Source: Lachnospiraceae bacterium (GTDB taxonomy: Bacteria > Bacillota > Clostridia > Lachnospirales > Lachnospiraceae). Taken from it: a DNA stretch of 64,000 nucleotides. A program made the translations under genes and the position numbers. This document shows positions 18,619-28,522 of this stretch, one piece after another. How positions within the stretch are numbered: position 1 is the first letter of the stretch; each line of letters begins with the position of its first letter. The notes under the pieces were generated by a model. That model saw nothing but the letters and a program-made list of their open reading frames with translations, did not search any database and was not told the DNA's origin. The DNA lies in contig SVFD01000001.1 in the NCBI GenBank assembly GCA_015057025.1, forward strand, positions 310,001-374,000, given 5' to 3'.

Positions 18619-20583
18619 ATGGATAATGAAAAGCAAATGCAGGAACTTGCATTTTATAAAGAAGAATACGCAAAATTAAAAAAAGAAAATGTAGAGCTGG
18701 AAACAAAGCTTACGTTTGCAGAGAGACAGAGGGATGAAGCGGAGGCCAAGCTTGCCAAGATAAAGGGCAGTTTTGCATGGAAACTTTCAAAGCCTCTTAG
18801 GGCTCTGCGAGTTTTATATATTCACTGGAGCTATTACAAAACTCCAAAGAAGATTATAGAGCGGTTTAAAAACAAGAAACTGGAGAAGAAGGCTCACGAA
18901 TACCTGGGACTGAGGTCTTTCCCGAATGAGCAGGAGCGTAAGGAGCAGGAAGGTTATAACTTTAAAGAGAAACATACAATTTCCATTTTAGTACCTCTGT
19001 ACAATACACCCGAGAACTTCTTAAAAGAGATGATAGACTCTGTAGTATATCAGACATACGGGGGCTGGGAATTGTGTCTGGCTGATGGTTCGGATGATAA
19101 CCATGCATATGTAGGAGAAATTTGTCGGGAGTATGCAAAGAAGGATGCAAGAATTGTATACGAGAAGTTAGAGAGAAATGAAGGAATTTCCGGAAATACC
19201 AATCAGTGCTACAAATTGGCAACCGGCGATTTTATCGGACTGTTTGATCATGATGATATTTTACATCCCGGTGTTCTTTTTGAGTATGCCAAGGTGATAG
19301 AGGAGAAAGGTGCCGATTACGTATATTGCGACGAGGCTACTTTTACAGGGGATTCCATCAACAATATGATAACCTTGCATTTTAAGCCGGATTATGCCTT
19401 GGATACCTTGCGTGCAAATAATTATATTTGCCACTTTAGTGTATTTAAAAGAACCTTATTGCAGGAGACGGAGCTGTTCCGTAAAGAATATGACGGCAGT
19501 CAGGATCATGATATGATTTTAAGACTGACCAGTCTTGCAAAAAATGTGGTACATGTACCGAGAATCCTGTATTATTGGCGAGCTCATGCCGGTAGTGTGG
19601 CAAGCAATATCGAAGCAAAGCTGTATTGTATTGATTCTGCTAAAAGAGCAATCGAAGACCATTTACAACATTATGATATTCATAATACGCAGATTACAAG
19701 CACCAGAGCCTTTGAAACAATTTTCAGATTGCAGTATGAATTAAATACAGATAGTAAGGTTTCTATTATTCTTCCCAGGACTTCTTCTGTGGAGAAAATT
19801 TGTAAATGTGTTGAAAACATACGCAAAAAAAGTTCCTTTGATAATTATGAATTAATAATGATCGAAAAAGAAGAAAAGAATTTGGAATGTTATACAGAGC
19901 TTACAAAAGACCCTGCAGTGCGAATTATCCATTATAAGGGAAATGATAATTTGTCTGCCATGTATAATTATGGTGCTAAGGAAGCTACGGGCGAATTTTT
20001 ACTTCTTTTAGATGATGAGATAGAATTTATTACTACTGATTTTATACAGGAACTTCTTATGTATGCTCAAAGAAGCGACGTGGGGGCGGTTGGAGCGAAG
20101 CTTTTATATCCGGGAGATACCATATGTCATTCAGGTATTGTAATAGGACTGGGACCGGATAAGGTAGCAGGATATATTCATCATAAGTATGAAAATGAAC
20201 ATATCGGCTATATGGGAAGGCTTTGTTATGCCCAGAATACTTCTGCAGTCAGTGGTGCGGCTCTTATGGTAAAGAAAGCTGATTTTGAGAAATGCGGAGG
20301 TTATGACGAGCAATTGTCCGTATCTTTAAAAGATGTTGACCTGTGTTTACGTTTAAGACAGCTGGGTTACTTAAATGTATTTACACCTTTTGCAGAAGCT
20401 TATCATGCCGGTCTCTTGGACAAAGGACTGGAAAGTAACGAAATGATTCGTCAAAAATATTTGGAAGAGTGTCAAATATTTAGGGAGAGATGGCAAGGGG
20501 TTCTTGAAAAGGGAGATCCTTACTATAATCCTAATTTCACCTTGGAAAAAAGTGATTATTCGTTGAATATGCCGAAAAAATAG
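18619..20583 (+). CDS. Double-domain family 2 glycosyltransferase
   Basis: 654 residues. An N-terminal coiled coil (~1-55) precedes two GT2 modules: ~115-350 (SILVPLYNTPENFL, LADGSDD, GLFDHDDIL, QDHDMIL, WRAHAGS) and ~375-630 (KVSIILPRTSS, LLLLDDEIEF, AVGAKLLYPG, LKDVDLCLRL). The first has a clear DHDD metal site; the second keeps LDDE and the YPG-...-DVDLCLR pattern seen in rhamnosyl/galactofuranosyl-type enzymes. Two active domains would let one protein add alternating linkages. It lies in the same operon as the preceding GT, 52 bp downstream. Confidence 0.86.
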   Translation: MDNEKQMQELAFYKEEYAKLKKENVELETKLTFAERQRDEAEAKLAKIKGSFAWKLSKPLRALRVLYIHWSYYKTPKKIIERFKNKKLEKKAHEYLGLRSFPNEQERKEQEGYNFKEKHTISILVPLYNTPENFLKEMIDSVVYQTYGGWELCLADGSDDNHAYVGEICREYAKKDARIVYEKLERNEGISGNTNQCYKLATGDFIGLFDHDDILHPGVLFEYAKVIEEKGADYVYCDEATFTGDSINNMITLHFKPDYALDTLRANNYICHFSVFKRTLLQETELFRKEYDGSQDHDMILRLTSLAKNVVHVPRILYYWRAHAGSVASNIEAKLYCIDSAKRAIEDHLQHYDIHNTQITSTRAFETIFRLQYELNTDSKVSIILPRTSSVEKICKCVENIRKKSSFDNYELIMIEKEEKNLECYTELTKDPAVRIIHYKGNDNLSAMYNYGAKEATGEFLLLLDDEIEFITTDFIQELLMYAQRSDVGAVGAKLLYPGDTICHSGIVIGLGPDKVAGYIHHKYENEHIGYMGRLCYAQNTSAVSGAALMVKKADFEKCGGYDEQLSVSLKDVDLCLRLRQLGYLNVFTPFAEAYHAGLLDKGLESNEMIRQKYLEECQIFRERWQGVLEKGDPYYNPNFTLEKSDYSLNMPKK

Positions 20584-20628
20584 CCTTAAAATGCTTAAAA
20601 ATAGGAAGTTTGCAGATGGTATTCCGTC

Positions 20629-20657
20629 TTGAATATTCCGTTAACTTAGTGTAAAAT
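20629..20657 (+). promoter_or_regulatory. Sigma-A promoter for phosphoglucomutase
   Basis: TTGAAT (20629-20634), 17-bp spacer, TAAAAT (20652-20657), 80 bp before the pgm ATG. It gives this central-metabolism enzyme its own expression inside the polysaccharide locus. Confidence 0.7.
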
Positions 20658-20737
20658 CTTTGTGGGAAAATGAGAAAATTGGGGAAATAACATTTTATGG
20701 GGCGATAAAATGCCCAAACTTAGATTGGAGGCAAAGT

Positions 20738-22462
20738 ATGAATTACAAAGATCAGTATCAATTCTGGCTTGAAGATGATTATTTCGATGCAAAGACCAAG
20801 GAAGAGTTAAAAGCAATTGCAAATGATGAAAAGGAAATCGAAGACCGTTTTTATCGTGAATTAGAGTTCGGTACCGGTGGTTTGAGAGGTGTAATCGGTG
20901 CAGGTACCAACAGAATGAACCTTTACACAGTACGTAAAGCAACTCAGGGTCTTGCTAACTATATTTTACAGATGGGTACACAGGATAAGGGAATCTCAAT
21001 TGCGTACGATTCGCGTTTTATGTCCCCTGAATTTGCAGATGAAGCAGCTCTTTGTATGGCGGCTAACGGAATCAAAGCATATGTATTTGATGCATTAAGA
21101 CCTACACCTGAATTGTCTTTCTCAGTGCGTTACTTAGGATGTACAGCAGGTATTGTAATTACAGCAAGCCACAATCCTCCTGAGTACAACGGATATAAGG
21201 TATACTGGGAAGACGGCGCACAGGTTACTTCTCCCAGAGACGTAGATATTATCAACTGTGTAAAAGCAGTAACGGATTATCATACAGTTAAGACCATGGA
21301 TAAGCAGGCTGCTATTGATGCAGGTCTCTATATTACCATCGGTGCAGAAGTGGATGACGCTTTTATTGCAGAATTAAAGAAGCAGATTATTCATCCTGAA
21401 GTAATCAAAGAAGTTGCAGATGATATTAAGATTGTATATACACCTTTTAATGGTACAGGTAATGTTCCTGCACGTCGTATTTTAAAAGAAATCGGTTTCA
21501 AGAACGTATATGTAGTACCTGAGCAGGAAATGCCGGATCCTAAGTTTACTACTTTGGATTATCCCAATCCCGAGGATCCTAAGGCATTTACTCTTGCATT
21601 AAAGCTTGCAAAAGAAGTGCAGGCTGATATCGTACTTGCAACAGATCCTGATGCTGACAGATTAGGTATTTATGCATACGATACCAAGAGTGGCGAATAT
21701 GTTCCTTTTACCGGAAATATGTCAGGTATGTTGATAGCAGAATACATTTTAAGCCAGAGAAAGGCTATGGGTATTATGCCTGTAAATCCTGCGTTGGTTA
21801 AGACAATTGTAACAACCAATATGGCAGATGTGATTACCAAGGCTTATGATGTTAAATTAATCGAAGTATTAACCGGATTTAAGTATATCGGTGAACAAAT
21901 TAAGTGGTTTGAGCAGAACAATACATATAATTATGTATTCGGTCTGGAAGAAAGCTATGGCTGTCTTGCAGGTACACATGCAAGAGATAAAGATGCTATC
22001 GTAGCAGTTATGTGTCTTTGCGAAGTGGCTGCATGGTGCAAGAAGAATAATAAGACTGTCTGGGATATGATGGTTGAAATGTACGAGAAGTACGGATACT
22101 TCAAAGAAGATTTATATACCATTACCATGAAGGGTAAGGACGGTGCAGAGCAGATTGCTGCCATTATGGAGAAACTCCGTGCAAATCCTCCCAAGGAATT
22201 CGGCGCTTGGAAGGTAAAAGAAATGCGCGATTATAAGAGCGGCAAGACTGTAAATCCTGAGACAGGTGAAGAAGGAGAAACAGGTTTACCTACTTCCAAT
22301 GTTCTTTACTTTGATTTATCCGATGATTCATGGTGCTGTGCAAGACCTTCCGGTACAGAGCCTAAGATTAAGTTCTACATGGGTGTAAAAGGTAACAGTT
22401 TGGAAGATGCAAGCGTAAAAGTAACTGCATTAACAGATGCTTTAAAGGCTAAGCTGGATTAG
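20738..22462 (+). CDS. Phosphoglucomutase/phosphomannomutase
   Basis: A 574-residue alpha-D-phosphohexomutase of the PgcA type, interconverting glucose-6-P and glucose-1-P. It has the phosphoserine loop TASHNPPEYNGYK, the metal loop DPDADRLG, the sugar-binding GLEESYGCL and the phosphate-binding RPSGTEPKIKFY. GGAGG lies 6 bp before the ATG at 20738; the in-frame ATG 78 bp upstream has no binding site. Codon use is more regular than in the glycosyltransferases, as expected for a well-expressed enzyme. It feeds glucose-1-P to RfbA. Confidence 0.94.
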   Translation: MNYKDQYQFWLEDDYFDAKTKEELKAIANDEKEIEDRFYRELEFGTGGLRGVIGAGTNRMNLYTVRKATQGLANYILQMGTQDKGISIAYDSRFMSPEFADEAALCMAANGIKAYVFDALRPTPELSFSVRYLGCTAGIVITASHNPPEYNGYKVYWEDGAQVTSPRDVDIINCVKAVTDYHTVKTMDKQAAIDAGLYITIGAEVDDAFIAELKKQIIHPEVIKEVADDIKIVYTPFNGTGNVPARRILKEIGFKNVYVVPEQEMPDPKFTTLDYPNPEDPKAFTLALKLAKEVQADIVLATDPDADRLGIYAYDTKSGEYVPFTGNMSGMLIAEYILSQRKAMGIMPVNPALVKTIVTTNMADVITKAYDVKLIEVLTGFKYIGEQIKWFEQNNTYNYVFGLEESYGCLAGTHARDKDAIVAVMCLCEVAAWCKKNNKTVWDMMVEMYEKYGYFKEDLYTITMKGKDGAEQIAAIMEKLRANPPKEFGAWKVKEMRDYKSGKTVNPETGEEGETGLPTSNVLYFDLSDDSWCCARPSGTEPKIKFYMGVKGNSLEDASVKVTALTDALKAKLD

Positions 22463-22487
22463 TATAAGCCTTTTATGAGGTGGACTG

Positions 22488-23783
22488 ATGGGAAAAGGAT
22501 TAGATTCCATTGCAAAAACAAAAAGATATCTTCGCAGAAACGGTTTGAAAAGAACCGTTTCTGCTGTTATGGAGAGAATCAGTGCACCGAAGTATGAAGA
22601 GTATGCATTTTTTCCGTTAACGGAGGATGAAATTAAATTGATTCAGGAATATATATTTACAAATCCTGTTAAAATAAGCATTTTGGTTCCGGCATATCGT
22701 ACGAATCCTACCTTCTTTCGGGAACTTTTGGATTCAGTAATAGCGCAGTACTATCCATATTGGGAGCTGGTGATTGCAGATGCCAGCGGAAATAACGATT
22801 TGGAAGCAATCGTGGAGGAATACAGACCGAAGCTTTCGGCAGAGAGCAGTATTGTATATCTGACACTTGCAGATAATAAGGGTATTTCTGAGAATACCAA
22901 TGTGGCATTGGAAGCTGCTACAGGAGACTATATCGGTCTTTTGGATCATGATGATGTGCTGACGCCGGATGCTTTGTTTTATGTAGCGCGGGAAATTGAA
23001 AAACATTGCCCGGTTCTGATTTATTCTGATGAGGATAAGACGGATTCGGAATTGAAAACCTTTTATGAACCGCACAGAAAGAAGAAATTAAATCTTGATT
23101 TAATTTTAACAAATAATTATATTTGCCATTTCTGCGTCATGAAAGCGGATGTTATGAAAGAATTAAAATTCCGACAGGAATATGACGGAGCCCAGGACTT
23201 TGATATTATTTTGCGTTGTGTAGCAGGGCTTAAGGATGATAAGGAAGCAACGCACATACCTCGTATTTTATATCATTGGAGATGTCATAACGAATCTACC
23301 GCGGCCAATACAGATTCAAAGCTGTATGCTTATGAGAGCGGGAAATATGCTGTTGAAGATTTTCTTAACAAAAAAGGATGGAATGCAACGGTGGAACATA
23401 TGCCTCATCTTGGTTTTTACAGAACGGTATATGAGCCGGATATTTTTTCAAACCGTAAAGATGTAGGTATACTTGCAGGACCGGTATATAAAAGCGGTAA
23501 AATTGCCGGCGGCGCCATGAAGCGTGACGGAACGGTTATGTATCAGGGCTTGCCGAAAGATTTTAGTGGTTATATGCACAGAGCTTCTTTAATGCAGCAA
23601 GTAGGAGCCGGAGATATACGTAATATGCAGATTCGACCTGAATTGCAGGAACTTTGGGAGAAGGAAGTTGTACCAAAGCTTGCTGAGAAACATTGTGATT
23701 ATGTAAAAGTTAGTGTCGCATTTTGTGAACAGGCAAGATTACAGGGTTATATTGTGGTTTATGATCCACAGTTGAATGCTTAG
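22488..23783 (+). CDS. Family 2 glycosyltransferase
   Basis: 431 residues. After a ~60-residue basic start comes a GT2 domain: ISILVPAYRTNPTFF, LVIADASG, GLLDHDDVL metal site, QDFDIILR and HIPRILYHWRCHNEST. The sequence is close to the first module of the protein at 18619, indicating duplication. The last ~100 residues are unassigned. It begins 25 bp after pgm with a GAGGTGG binding site, so it is probably expressed from the pgm promoter. Confidence 0.87.
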   Translation: MGKGLDSIAKTKRYLRRNGLKRTVSAVMERISAPKYEEYAFFPLTEDEIKLIQEYIFTNPVKISILVPAYRTNPTFFRELLDSVIAQYYPYWELVIADASGNNDLEAIVEEYRPKLSAESSIVYLTLADNKGISENTNVALEAATGDYIGLLDHDDVLTPDALFYVAREIEKHCPVLIYSDEDKTDSELKTFYEPHRKKKLNLDLILTNNYICHFCVMKADVMKELKFRQEYDGAQDFDIILRCVAGLKDDKEATHIPRILYHWRCHNESTAANTDSKLYAYESGKYAVEDFLNKKGWNATVEHMPHLGFYRTVYEPDIFSNRKDVGILAGPVYKSGKIAGGAMKRDGTVMYQGLPKDFSGYMHRASLMQQVGAGDIRNMQIRPELQELWEKEVVPKLAEKHCDYVKVSVAFCEQARLQGYIVVYDPQLNA

Positions 23784-23854
23784 GGAGTATGTATCTTGAA
23801 TTAAAAGAATGTCATGCTTCGTTTCAGATAAAAGACTGAGGAAAGGAAGGCAGT

Positions 23855-24829
23855 GTGAGTAAAACAGCAGTTGTAATCCCAAATTACAATGGAATAAAGT
23901 TTATTGCAGACTGTCTGAATTCATTAAAAGAGCAGTCGGTGCAGGATTTTGATATCATTGTGGTGGACAACAATTCCACTGATGGCAGTAAAGAAGAAAT
24001 TCTATGCAACTTTTCAGGGGTTCAGTGTGTCCAACGTATAGATAACGGCGGATTTCCCGTGGCTGTAAATGCGGGAATTCGTTTGGCGAAAGAAAACGGA
24101 GCAGAATTTGTGATTCTTTTAAATAATGATACCGTTGTTGACAGATTTTTTGTTGAGAAGATTGTAAAAGCTATTGAAACCGAAAAGAATTGTTTTTCGG
24201 TGCAGGCTAAAATGTTATCGCTAAAAGAACCGGAAATTATAGATGATGCAGGAGACTTTTATACCGTACTTGGTTGGGCATATGCAAGAGGCAAAGGAAA
24301 GAGTGCGGATAAATATAATAAGCCGGGTAAAATTTTTGCATCATGTGCCGGAGCCGCTATTTATCGATGTGAAATTTTTGATGAAATCGGATTTTTTGAT
24401 GAAGCGCATTTTGCTTATCTGGAAGATATTGATATTGGGTATCGTGCCGGACTTTACGGATATTATAATAAGTACGAGCCGGCTGCAATTGTATATCATG
24501 CCGGAAGTGCTTCTTCGGGTTCACGATATAACGAATTTAAAATCAGGCTGGCAGCAAGAAACAGCGTCTATTTGATTTATAAGAATCAGACTTTACTACA
24601 GAAAATTATCCACTTTTTGCCCCATTTGGCAGGATTTATAATAAAACAGCTGTTTTTTACAATGAAAGGTTATGGTAAGGTGTATCATAAAGCTGTGTTG
24701 GAAGGTTTGAAAATGTGCCAAACGCAGGAAGCCAAACAAAAAAAGATTGGTATGGTAAAAGGACATTTTAAAGATGTTTTAAAAGTAGAATTACAGCTGT
24801 GTTTGAACGTTCTGCGAAAAATCCTTTAA
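23855..24829 (+). CDS. Family 2 glycosyltransferase (rhamnosyltransferase-like)
   Basis: 324 residues with a GTG start preceded by AGGAAGG. GT2 features: AVVIPNYNGIKFI at the N-terminus, DIIVVDNNSTDGS, LLNNDTVVD as the DxD variant, DEAHFAYLEDIDIGYRAG acceptor-side motif and YHAGSASSGS. These patterns are usual in WbbL-like rhamnosyltransferases, but the sugar is not certain. The C-terminal ~80 residues contain an amphipathic/hydrophobic stretch suited to membrane association. Confidence 0.86.
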   Translation: MSKTAVVIPNYNGIKFIADCLNSLKEQSVQDFDIIVVDNNSTDGSKEEILCNFSGVQCVQRIDNGGFPVAVNAGIRLAKENGAEFVILLNNDTVVDRFFVEKIVKAIETEKNCFSVQAKMLSLKEPEIIDDAGDFYTVLGWAYARGKGKSADKYNKPGKIFASCAGAAIYRCEIFDEIGFFDEAHFAYLEDIDIGYRAGLYGYYNKYEPAAIVYHAGSASSGSRYNEFKIRLAARNSVYLIYKNQTLLQKIIHFLPHLAGFIIKQLFFTMKGYGKVYHKAVLEGLKMCQTQEAKQKKIGMVKGHFKDVLKVELQLCLNVLRKIL

Positions 24830-24895
24830 TGAACTTGAATTTTTTGTAACATTATTGTAATATATAAGCTGTGTGTAGAAATATAGGTGATGATT

Positions 24896-26296
24896 ATGAT
24901 TAAAGATAATCAGAGATATTTGAATCGTCTGCATGTTGTTGTTGATGCAGTGGTTACGATTATTTCATATATAGCAGCATGGTGGCTTCGTATTGTCGTT
25001 TTTCAGAAGCCCGGTGAAGGAACACTGGAACCTAAGGTTTATTTTGCTGCGCTTTTGATAATAGTTCCTTTCTATGTGGCAATGTATTCCGCTTTGAATT
25101 TGTATAAATCAAAGCGTTATTCCAGTGCTAAACGGGAGTTTTTTGATATAATAAGAGCGAATTTGATTGGATTGCTCATCTTTTTCGTAGCTTTATATAT
25201 TATAAATGAACCTGACTTTTCGCGTTCCGTCGTATTTATCTTCTGCATTATTAATGTTGCATTAACCATTTTGGTGCGTAAAGGAATACGGGTGTTTTTA
25301 CGTCAGATTCGTAAAAAAGGTTATAATGTTAAATATATCGTTTTAGTGGGGTATTCCCGTGCGGCAGAAGAATATGTGGACCGTATTTTAGCAAATCCGC
25401 AATGGGGCTATGTAGTAAGAGGGATTTTGGATGACCATATACCGGCAGGTACCTTATACAGAGGTGTAAAGGTGGTAGGCCGGGTAGATAATTTATATTA
25501 TATTCTTCCGGAGAATAAGTTAGATGAGATTGCAATTACGTTATCGCTGGAAGATTATGACAGATTGGAAGAAATTGTTGGATTGTGTGAGAAATCAGGT
25601 GTACATACTAAATTTATCCCTGATTATAACAGTGTTATTCCCAGCAGACCATATACGGAAGATTTATCAGGACTTCCGGTTATTAATATAAGACGGGTTC
25701 CGTTAACAAATACACTTAACTGGATTGTGAAACGCGGTGTGGATATTATAGGTTCTTGTTTTGCGTTGATTATTTTTTCACCGATAATGCTAATTGCGAC
25801 AATTGCAATTAAAGCATCCGGAGACGGTCCTGTTATATTTAAGCAGGAAAGAGTGGGGCTTCATAACAAAACATTCCAGATGTACAAGTTCCGTACTATG
25901 GAGGTTCAGAAGCCGCAGGAAGAAAGCAAAGCATGGACGGTGAAAAACGACCCAAGAGTAACCAAAATAGGAAAACTTTTGCGTAGGACAAGTATGGATG
26001 AGTTACCACAGTTTTTTAATATCCTGAAAGGGGATATGAGTTTGGTGGGACCCCGGCCGGAACGTCCGGTATTTGTTGATAAGTTTAAAGAGGAAATTCC
26101 GCGTTATATGATTAAGCATCAGGTGCGTCCGGGACTGACAGGATGGGCTCAGGTTAACGGATATCGCGGAGATACATCCATTCGAAAGAGAATTGATTGT
26201 GATATCTACTATATAGAGAATTGGACCTTCGGGTTTGATATAAAAATTTTATTTATGACAATATTTAAAGGTTTTATTAATAAGAATGCATACTAG
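24896..26296 (+). CDS. Undecaprenyl-phosphate sugar-phosphate transferase (WbaP/WcaJ-like)
   Basis: 466 residues: four N-terminal membrane helices, a CoA-binding-like soluble region (~135-255), a further membrane re-entrant helix (~280-305) and a bacterial sugar transferase domain with FKQERVGLHNKTF, MYKFRTM, LRRTSMDELPQ, SLVGPRPE and RPGLTGWAQVNGYRG. It starts polysaccharide synthesis by moving hexose-1-P from a nucleotide sugar to undecaprenyl phosphate. The ATG at 24896 is spaced 6 bp from AGGTG; GTG and ATG codons just upstream overlap that site. Its stop is 11 bp from the LCP start. Confidence 0.92.
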   Translation: MIKDNQRYLNRLHVVVDAVVTIISYIAAWWLRIVVFQKPGEGTLEPKVYFAALLIIVPFYVAMYSALNLYKSKRYSSAKREFFDIIRANLIGLLIFFVALYIINEPDFSRSVVFIFCIINVALTILVRKGIRVFLRQIRKKGYNVKYIVLVGYSRAAEEYVDRILANPQWGYVVRGILDDHIPAGTLYRGVKVVGRVDNLYYILPENKLDEIAITLSLEDYDRLEEIVGLCEKSGVHTKFIPDYNSVIPSRPYTEDLSGLPVINIRRVPLTNTLNWIVKRGVDIIGSCFALIIFSPIMLIATIAIKASGDGPVIFKQERVGLHNKTFQMYKFRTMEVQKPQEESKAWTVKNDPRVTKIGKLLRRTSMDELPQFFNILKGDMSLVGPRPERPVFVDKFKEEIPRYMIKHQVRPGLTGWAQVNGYRGDTSIRKRIDCDIYYIENWTFGFDIKILFMTIFKGFINKNAY

Positions 26297-26307
26297 TGGA
26301 GGATGTT

Positions 26308-27432
26308 ATGAGCGCACAGCAGAAAAGAAATGCACGTAAGAAGAAGAATTCCAAAGGAAAAGTAGTATTTTTAATCGGTGAAGTTTTAGTCCTTGTTGTA
26401 TTGGTTGTTGTTTTGGGATTAGTATTAAAAACAACTAATAAGGATAGAGGTATTACCAAATACGAAATTGATGATGTTGAAGGTAATTCAGAGGTTATTG
26501 ATAAGTGGACTACAGATGAAAATATGCAGAAGTATACCAATATTGCATTGTTTGGTGTAGACTCACGAAACGGAAAGTTATCAACCGGTACCCGTACCGA
26601 TACGATTATGATTCTTTCTGTCAATAATAATACCGGTGAGGCAAGATTGGTATCTGTTTACCGTGATACTTATTTGAATCTTGGTAATGACACTTATAAT
26701 AAGTGTAATGCGGCATATGCAAAGGGCGGTCCCGAACAGGCAATTTCCATGTTGAATATGAATTTGGATTTATACATTACAGACTTTGTAACCATTGGTT
26801 TTGACGGACTTATGGCAGTAATTGATGCAGTTGGCGGTGTTGAAATCGATATCAAAGAAAATGAAATTAAGCATTTAAATAATTATCAGGCATCTATGTA
26901 TGCAACAGAAGAAAATCCCGGTAAAATTACCACAGATTATGAAGCAATTACCGAATCCGGATTACAGACCTTAAGCGGTTATCAGGCAGTGGCATATTGT
27001 AGAATCCGTGCGGTTGGTAATGACTTTGGACGTACAGAGAGACAGAGAAATGTTCTTCAGGCAGTACTTGATAAAGCAAAGAATGCTTCGGTTAGTGAAT
27101 TAAATGAAATTGCAGAAGAAGTATTTCCGCTTATTGCAACTTCATTGGATTTGGATGAAATTTTAAGTTTAATAGCAAATGTAGCAAACTATGAAATTGT
27201 AGGAAGTTCAGGTTTCCCGTTTGATTCCAATATTACAACCGGTAAAATCGGTAGTAAGGGTAGTTGTGTAATTCCTTTGGATTTAACCACTAATGTTGAA
27301 CTTCTTCATGAATATCTCTATCCGGAGGTTGAGTATTCACCTTCACCGGAGGTATTACAGTACAGCCAGCAGATCGAATCCGATACATCACCATATGTAG
27401 GTACGATGTCGGTGGACGAAGAACTGGAATAG
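26308..27432 (+). CDS. LytR-CpsA-Psr (LCP) family cell-wall glycopolymer ligase
   Basis: 374 residues with a basic cytoplasmic start, one transmembrane helix (~18-42) and an extracellular LCP domain: NIALFGVDSRNG, TRTDTIMILSVN, LVSVYRDTYL, GGVEIDI and a later CRIRAVGNDFGRTERQRNVL. LCP proteins transfer lipid-linked glycopolymers to peptidoglycan. GGAGG 5 bp before ATG 26308 sets the start. Placement right after the initiating transferase suggests it links this locus's polymer to the wall. A weak terminator follows. Confidence 0.92.
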   Translation: MSAQQKRNARKKKNSKGKVVFLIGEVLVLVVLVVVLGLVLKTTNKDRGITKYEIDDVEGNSEVIDKWTTDENMQKYTNIALFGVDSRNGKLSTGTRTDTIMILSVNNNTGEARLVSVYRDTYLNLGNDTYNKCNAAYAKGGPEQAISMLNMNLDLYITDFVTIGFDGLMAVIDAVGGVEIDIKENEIKHLNNYQASMYATEENPGKITTDYEAITESGLQTLSGYQAVAYCRIRAVGNDFGRTERQRNVLQAVLDKAKNASVSELNEIAEEVFPLIATSLDLDEILSLIANVANYEIVGSSGFPFDSNITTGKIGSKGSCVIPLDLTTNVELLHEYLYPEVEYSPSPEVLQYSQQIESDTSPYVGTMSVDEELE

Positions 27433-27444
27433 AAATAAAAGGAA

Positions 27445-27484
27445 AAGGGGCTCCTGCGTAATACACAAAGGGTCCCTTATTTTA
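27445..27484 (+). terminator. Probable intrinsic terminator after LCP gene
   Basis: AAGGGGCTC (27445-27453) pairs with GGGTCCCTT (27470-27478), with two G-U pairs and a 16-nt loop, then ATTTTAG. It is moderate in strength and may allow read-through into the next glycosyltransferase. Confidence 0.55.
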
Positions 27485-27502
27485 GATTTGGAAGGTGTTA
27501 AT

Positions 27503-28510
27503 ATGCAAAAGCCAACGGTGGATGTCATCATACCAACCTATAAACCGCAGAAGAGATTGTTGAAGGTGATAGAAGCTTTAGAGAAACAGAGCTATCCGGT
27601 GAATCAGATTATTATTATGAATACGGAAGAAAAGTATTGGAATACTTTTTTGTACGGTGAAAAGATAGTGAAAGCCAGAGATAATGTTACGGTACGACAT
27701 TTGTCAAAAATGGAATTCGATCATGCCGGAACCAGAAGAAGAGCAATAAAACGTTCTAAGGCCGATTACTTTATTTGTATGACAGATGATGCCATGCCTG
27801 CAGACGAATTTCTTATAGAAGAGTTGTTAAAACCGATGCTGGAGAAAAGGGCAGAATTTTCTTATGCAAGACAGCTGCCTTATGAAGATTGTGGGGTTAT
27901 TGAGCGCTTTACAAGAGAGTTTAATTACCCGGCAGAAAGCTGTATTAAAAGTAAGGATGATTTGGAGAGGCTGCAGATTAAAACATACTTTTTCTCAAAT
28001 GTATGTGCTGCATATACGAGAAGTTTATACGACAGCCTTGGCGGATTTGTAGACAGTGCTATTTTTAATGAAGATATGTATTTTGCAGCTACTGCAATTC
28101 AAGCAGGGTATCGCATTTGTTATGCGGCGGATGCCAAAGTATATCACTCTCATAATTATAAAAACAGGATGCAGTTTAAGCGTAACTTTGATAATGGTGT
28201 TTCCCAGGCTATGAAACCGGAATTGTTTGAGGGTATTTCGTCCACGGGCGAAGGTAAAAAACTGGTAAAACTTACTATTGAATATTTAAAAGAACAGAAA
28301 AAGAAACGTTATATTCCGAAACTAATCATTTCCAGCGCCTATAAGTATATGGGATATAAATTGGGAATAAATTATAAAAGACTCTCTCAGGATTTTGTGC
28401 TAAAATGTACACTGAATCAGGAATTCTGGATGCGTAGGAGCATTCGAACCGCAACGCAGAATATAGATCCAAACAGAGGATACGGTATGTCTGCAGATGA
28501 GCGAAAATAG
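27503..28510 (+). CDS. Family 2 glycosyltransferase (rhamnosyltransferase-like)
   Basis: 335 residues. GT2 motifs: DVIIPTYKPQKRLL, MEFDHAGTRRRA, the metal site MTDDAMPAD, FSNVCAAYTRSLYDSLGGF and FNEDMYFAATAIQAGY. The combination resembles RfbF/RgpA-type rhamnosyltransferases that act on lipid-linked primers. Start ATG 27503 follows GGAAGGTG. It stands 12 bp before glmS, so the two are co-transcribed. Confidence 0.85.
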   Translation: MQKPTVDVIIPTYKPQKRLLKVIEALEKQSYPVNQIIIMNTEEKYWNTFLYGEKIVKARDNVTVRHLSKMEFDHAGTRRRAIKRSKADYFICMTDDAMPADEFLIEELLKPMLEKRAEFSYARQLPYEDCGVIERFTREFNYPAESCIKSKDDLERLQIKTYFFSNVCAAYTRSLYDSLGGFVDSAIFNEDMYFAATAIQAGYRICYAADAKVYHSHNYKNRMQFKRNFDNGVSQAMKPELFEGISSTGEGKKLVKLTIEYLKEQKKKRYIPKLIISSAYKYMGYKLGINYKRLSQDFVLKCTLNQEFWMRRSIRTATQNIDPNRGYGMSADERK

Positions 28511-28522
28511 GAGGATTCATAT

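Noticed and set aside
28511-28522. Possible glmS ribozyme upstream of glmS
   Set aside because: Only 12 bp separate glmS from the upstream gene, and no ribozyme core is present.
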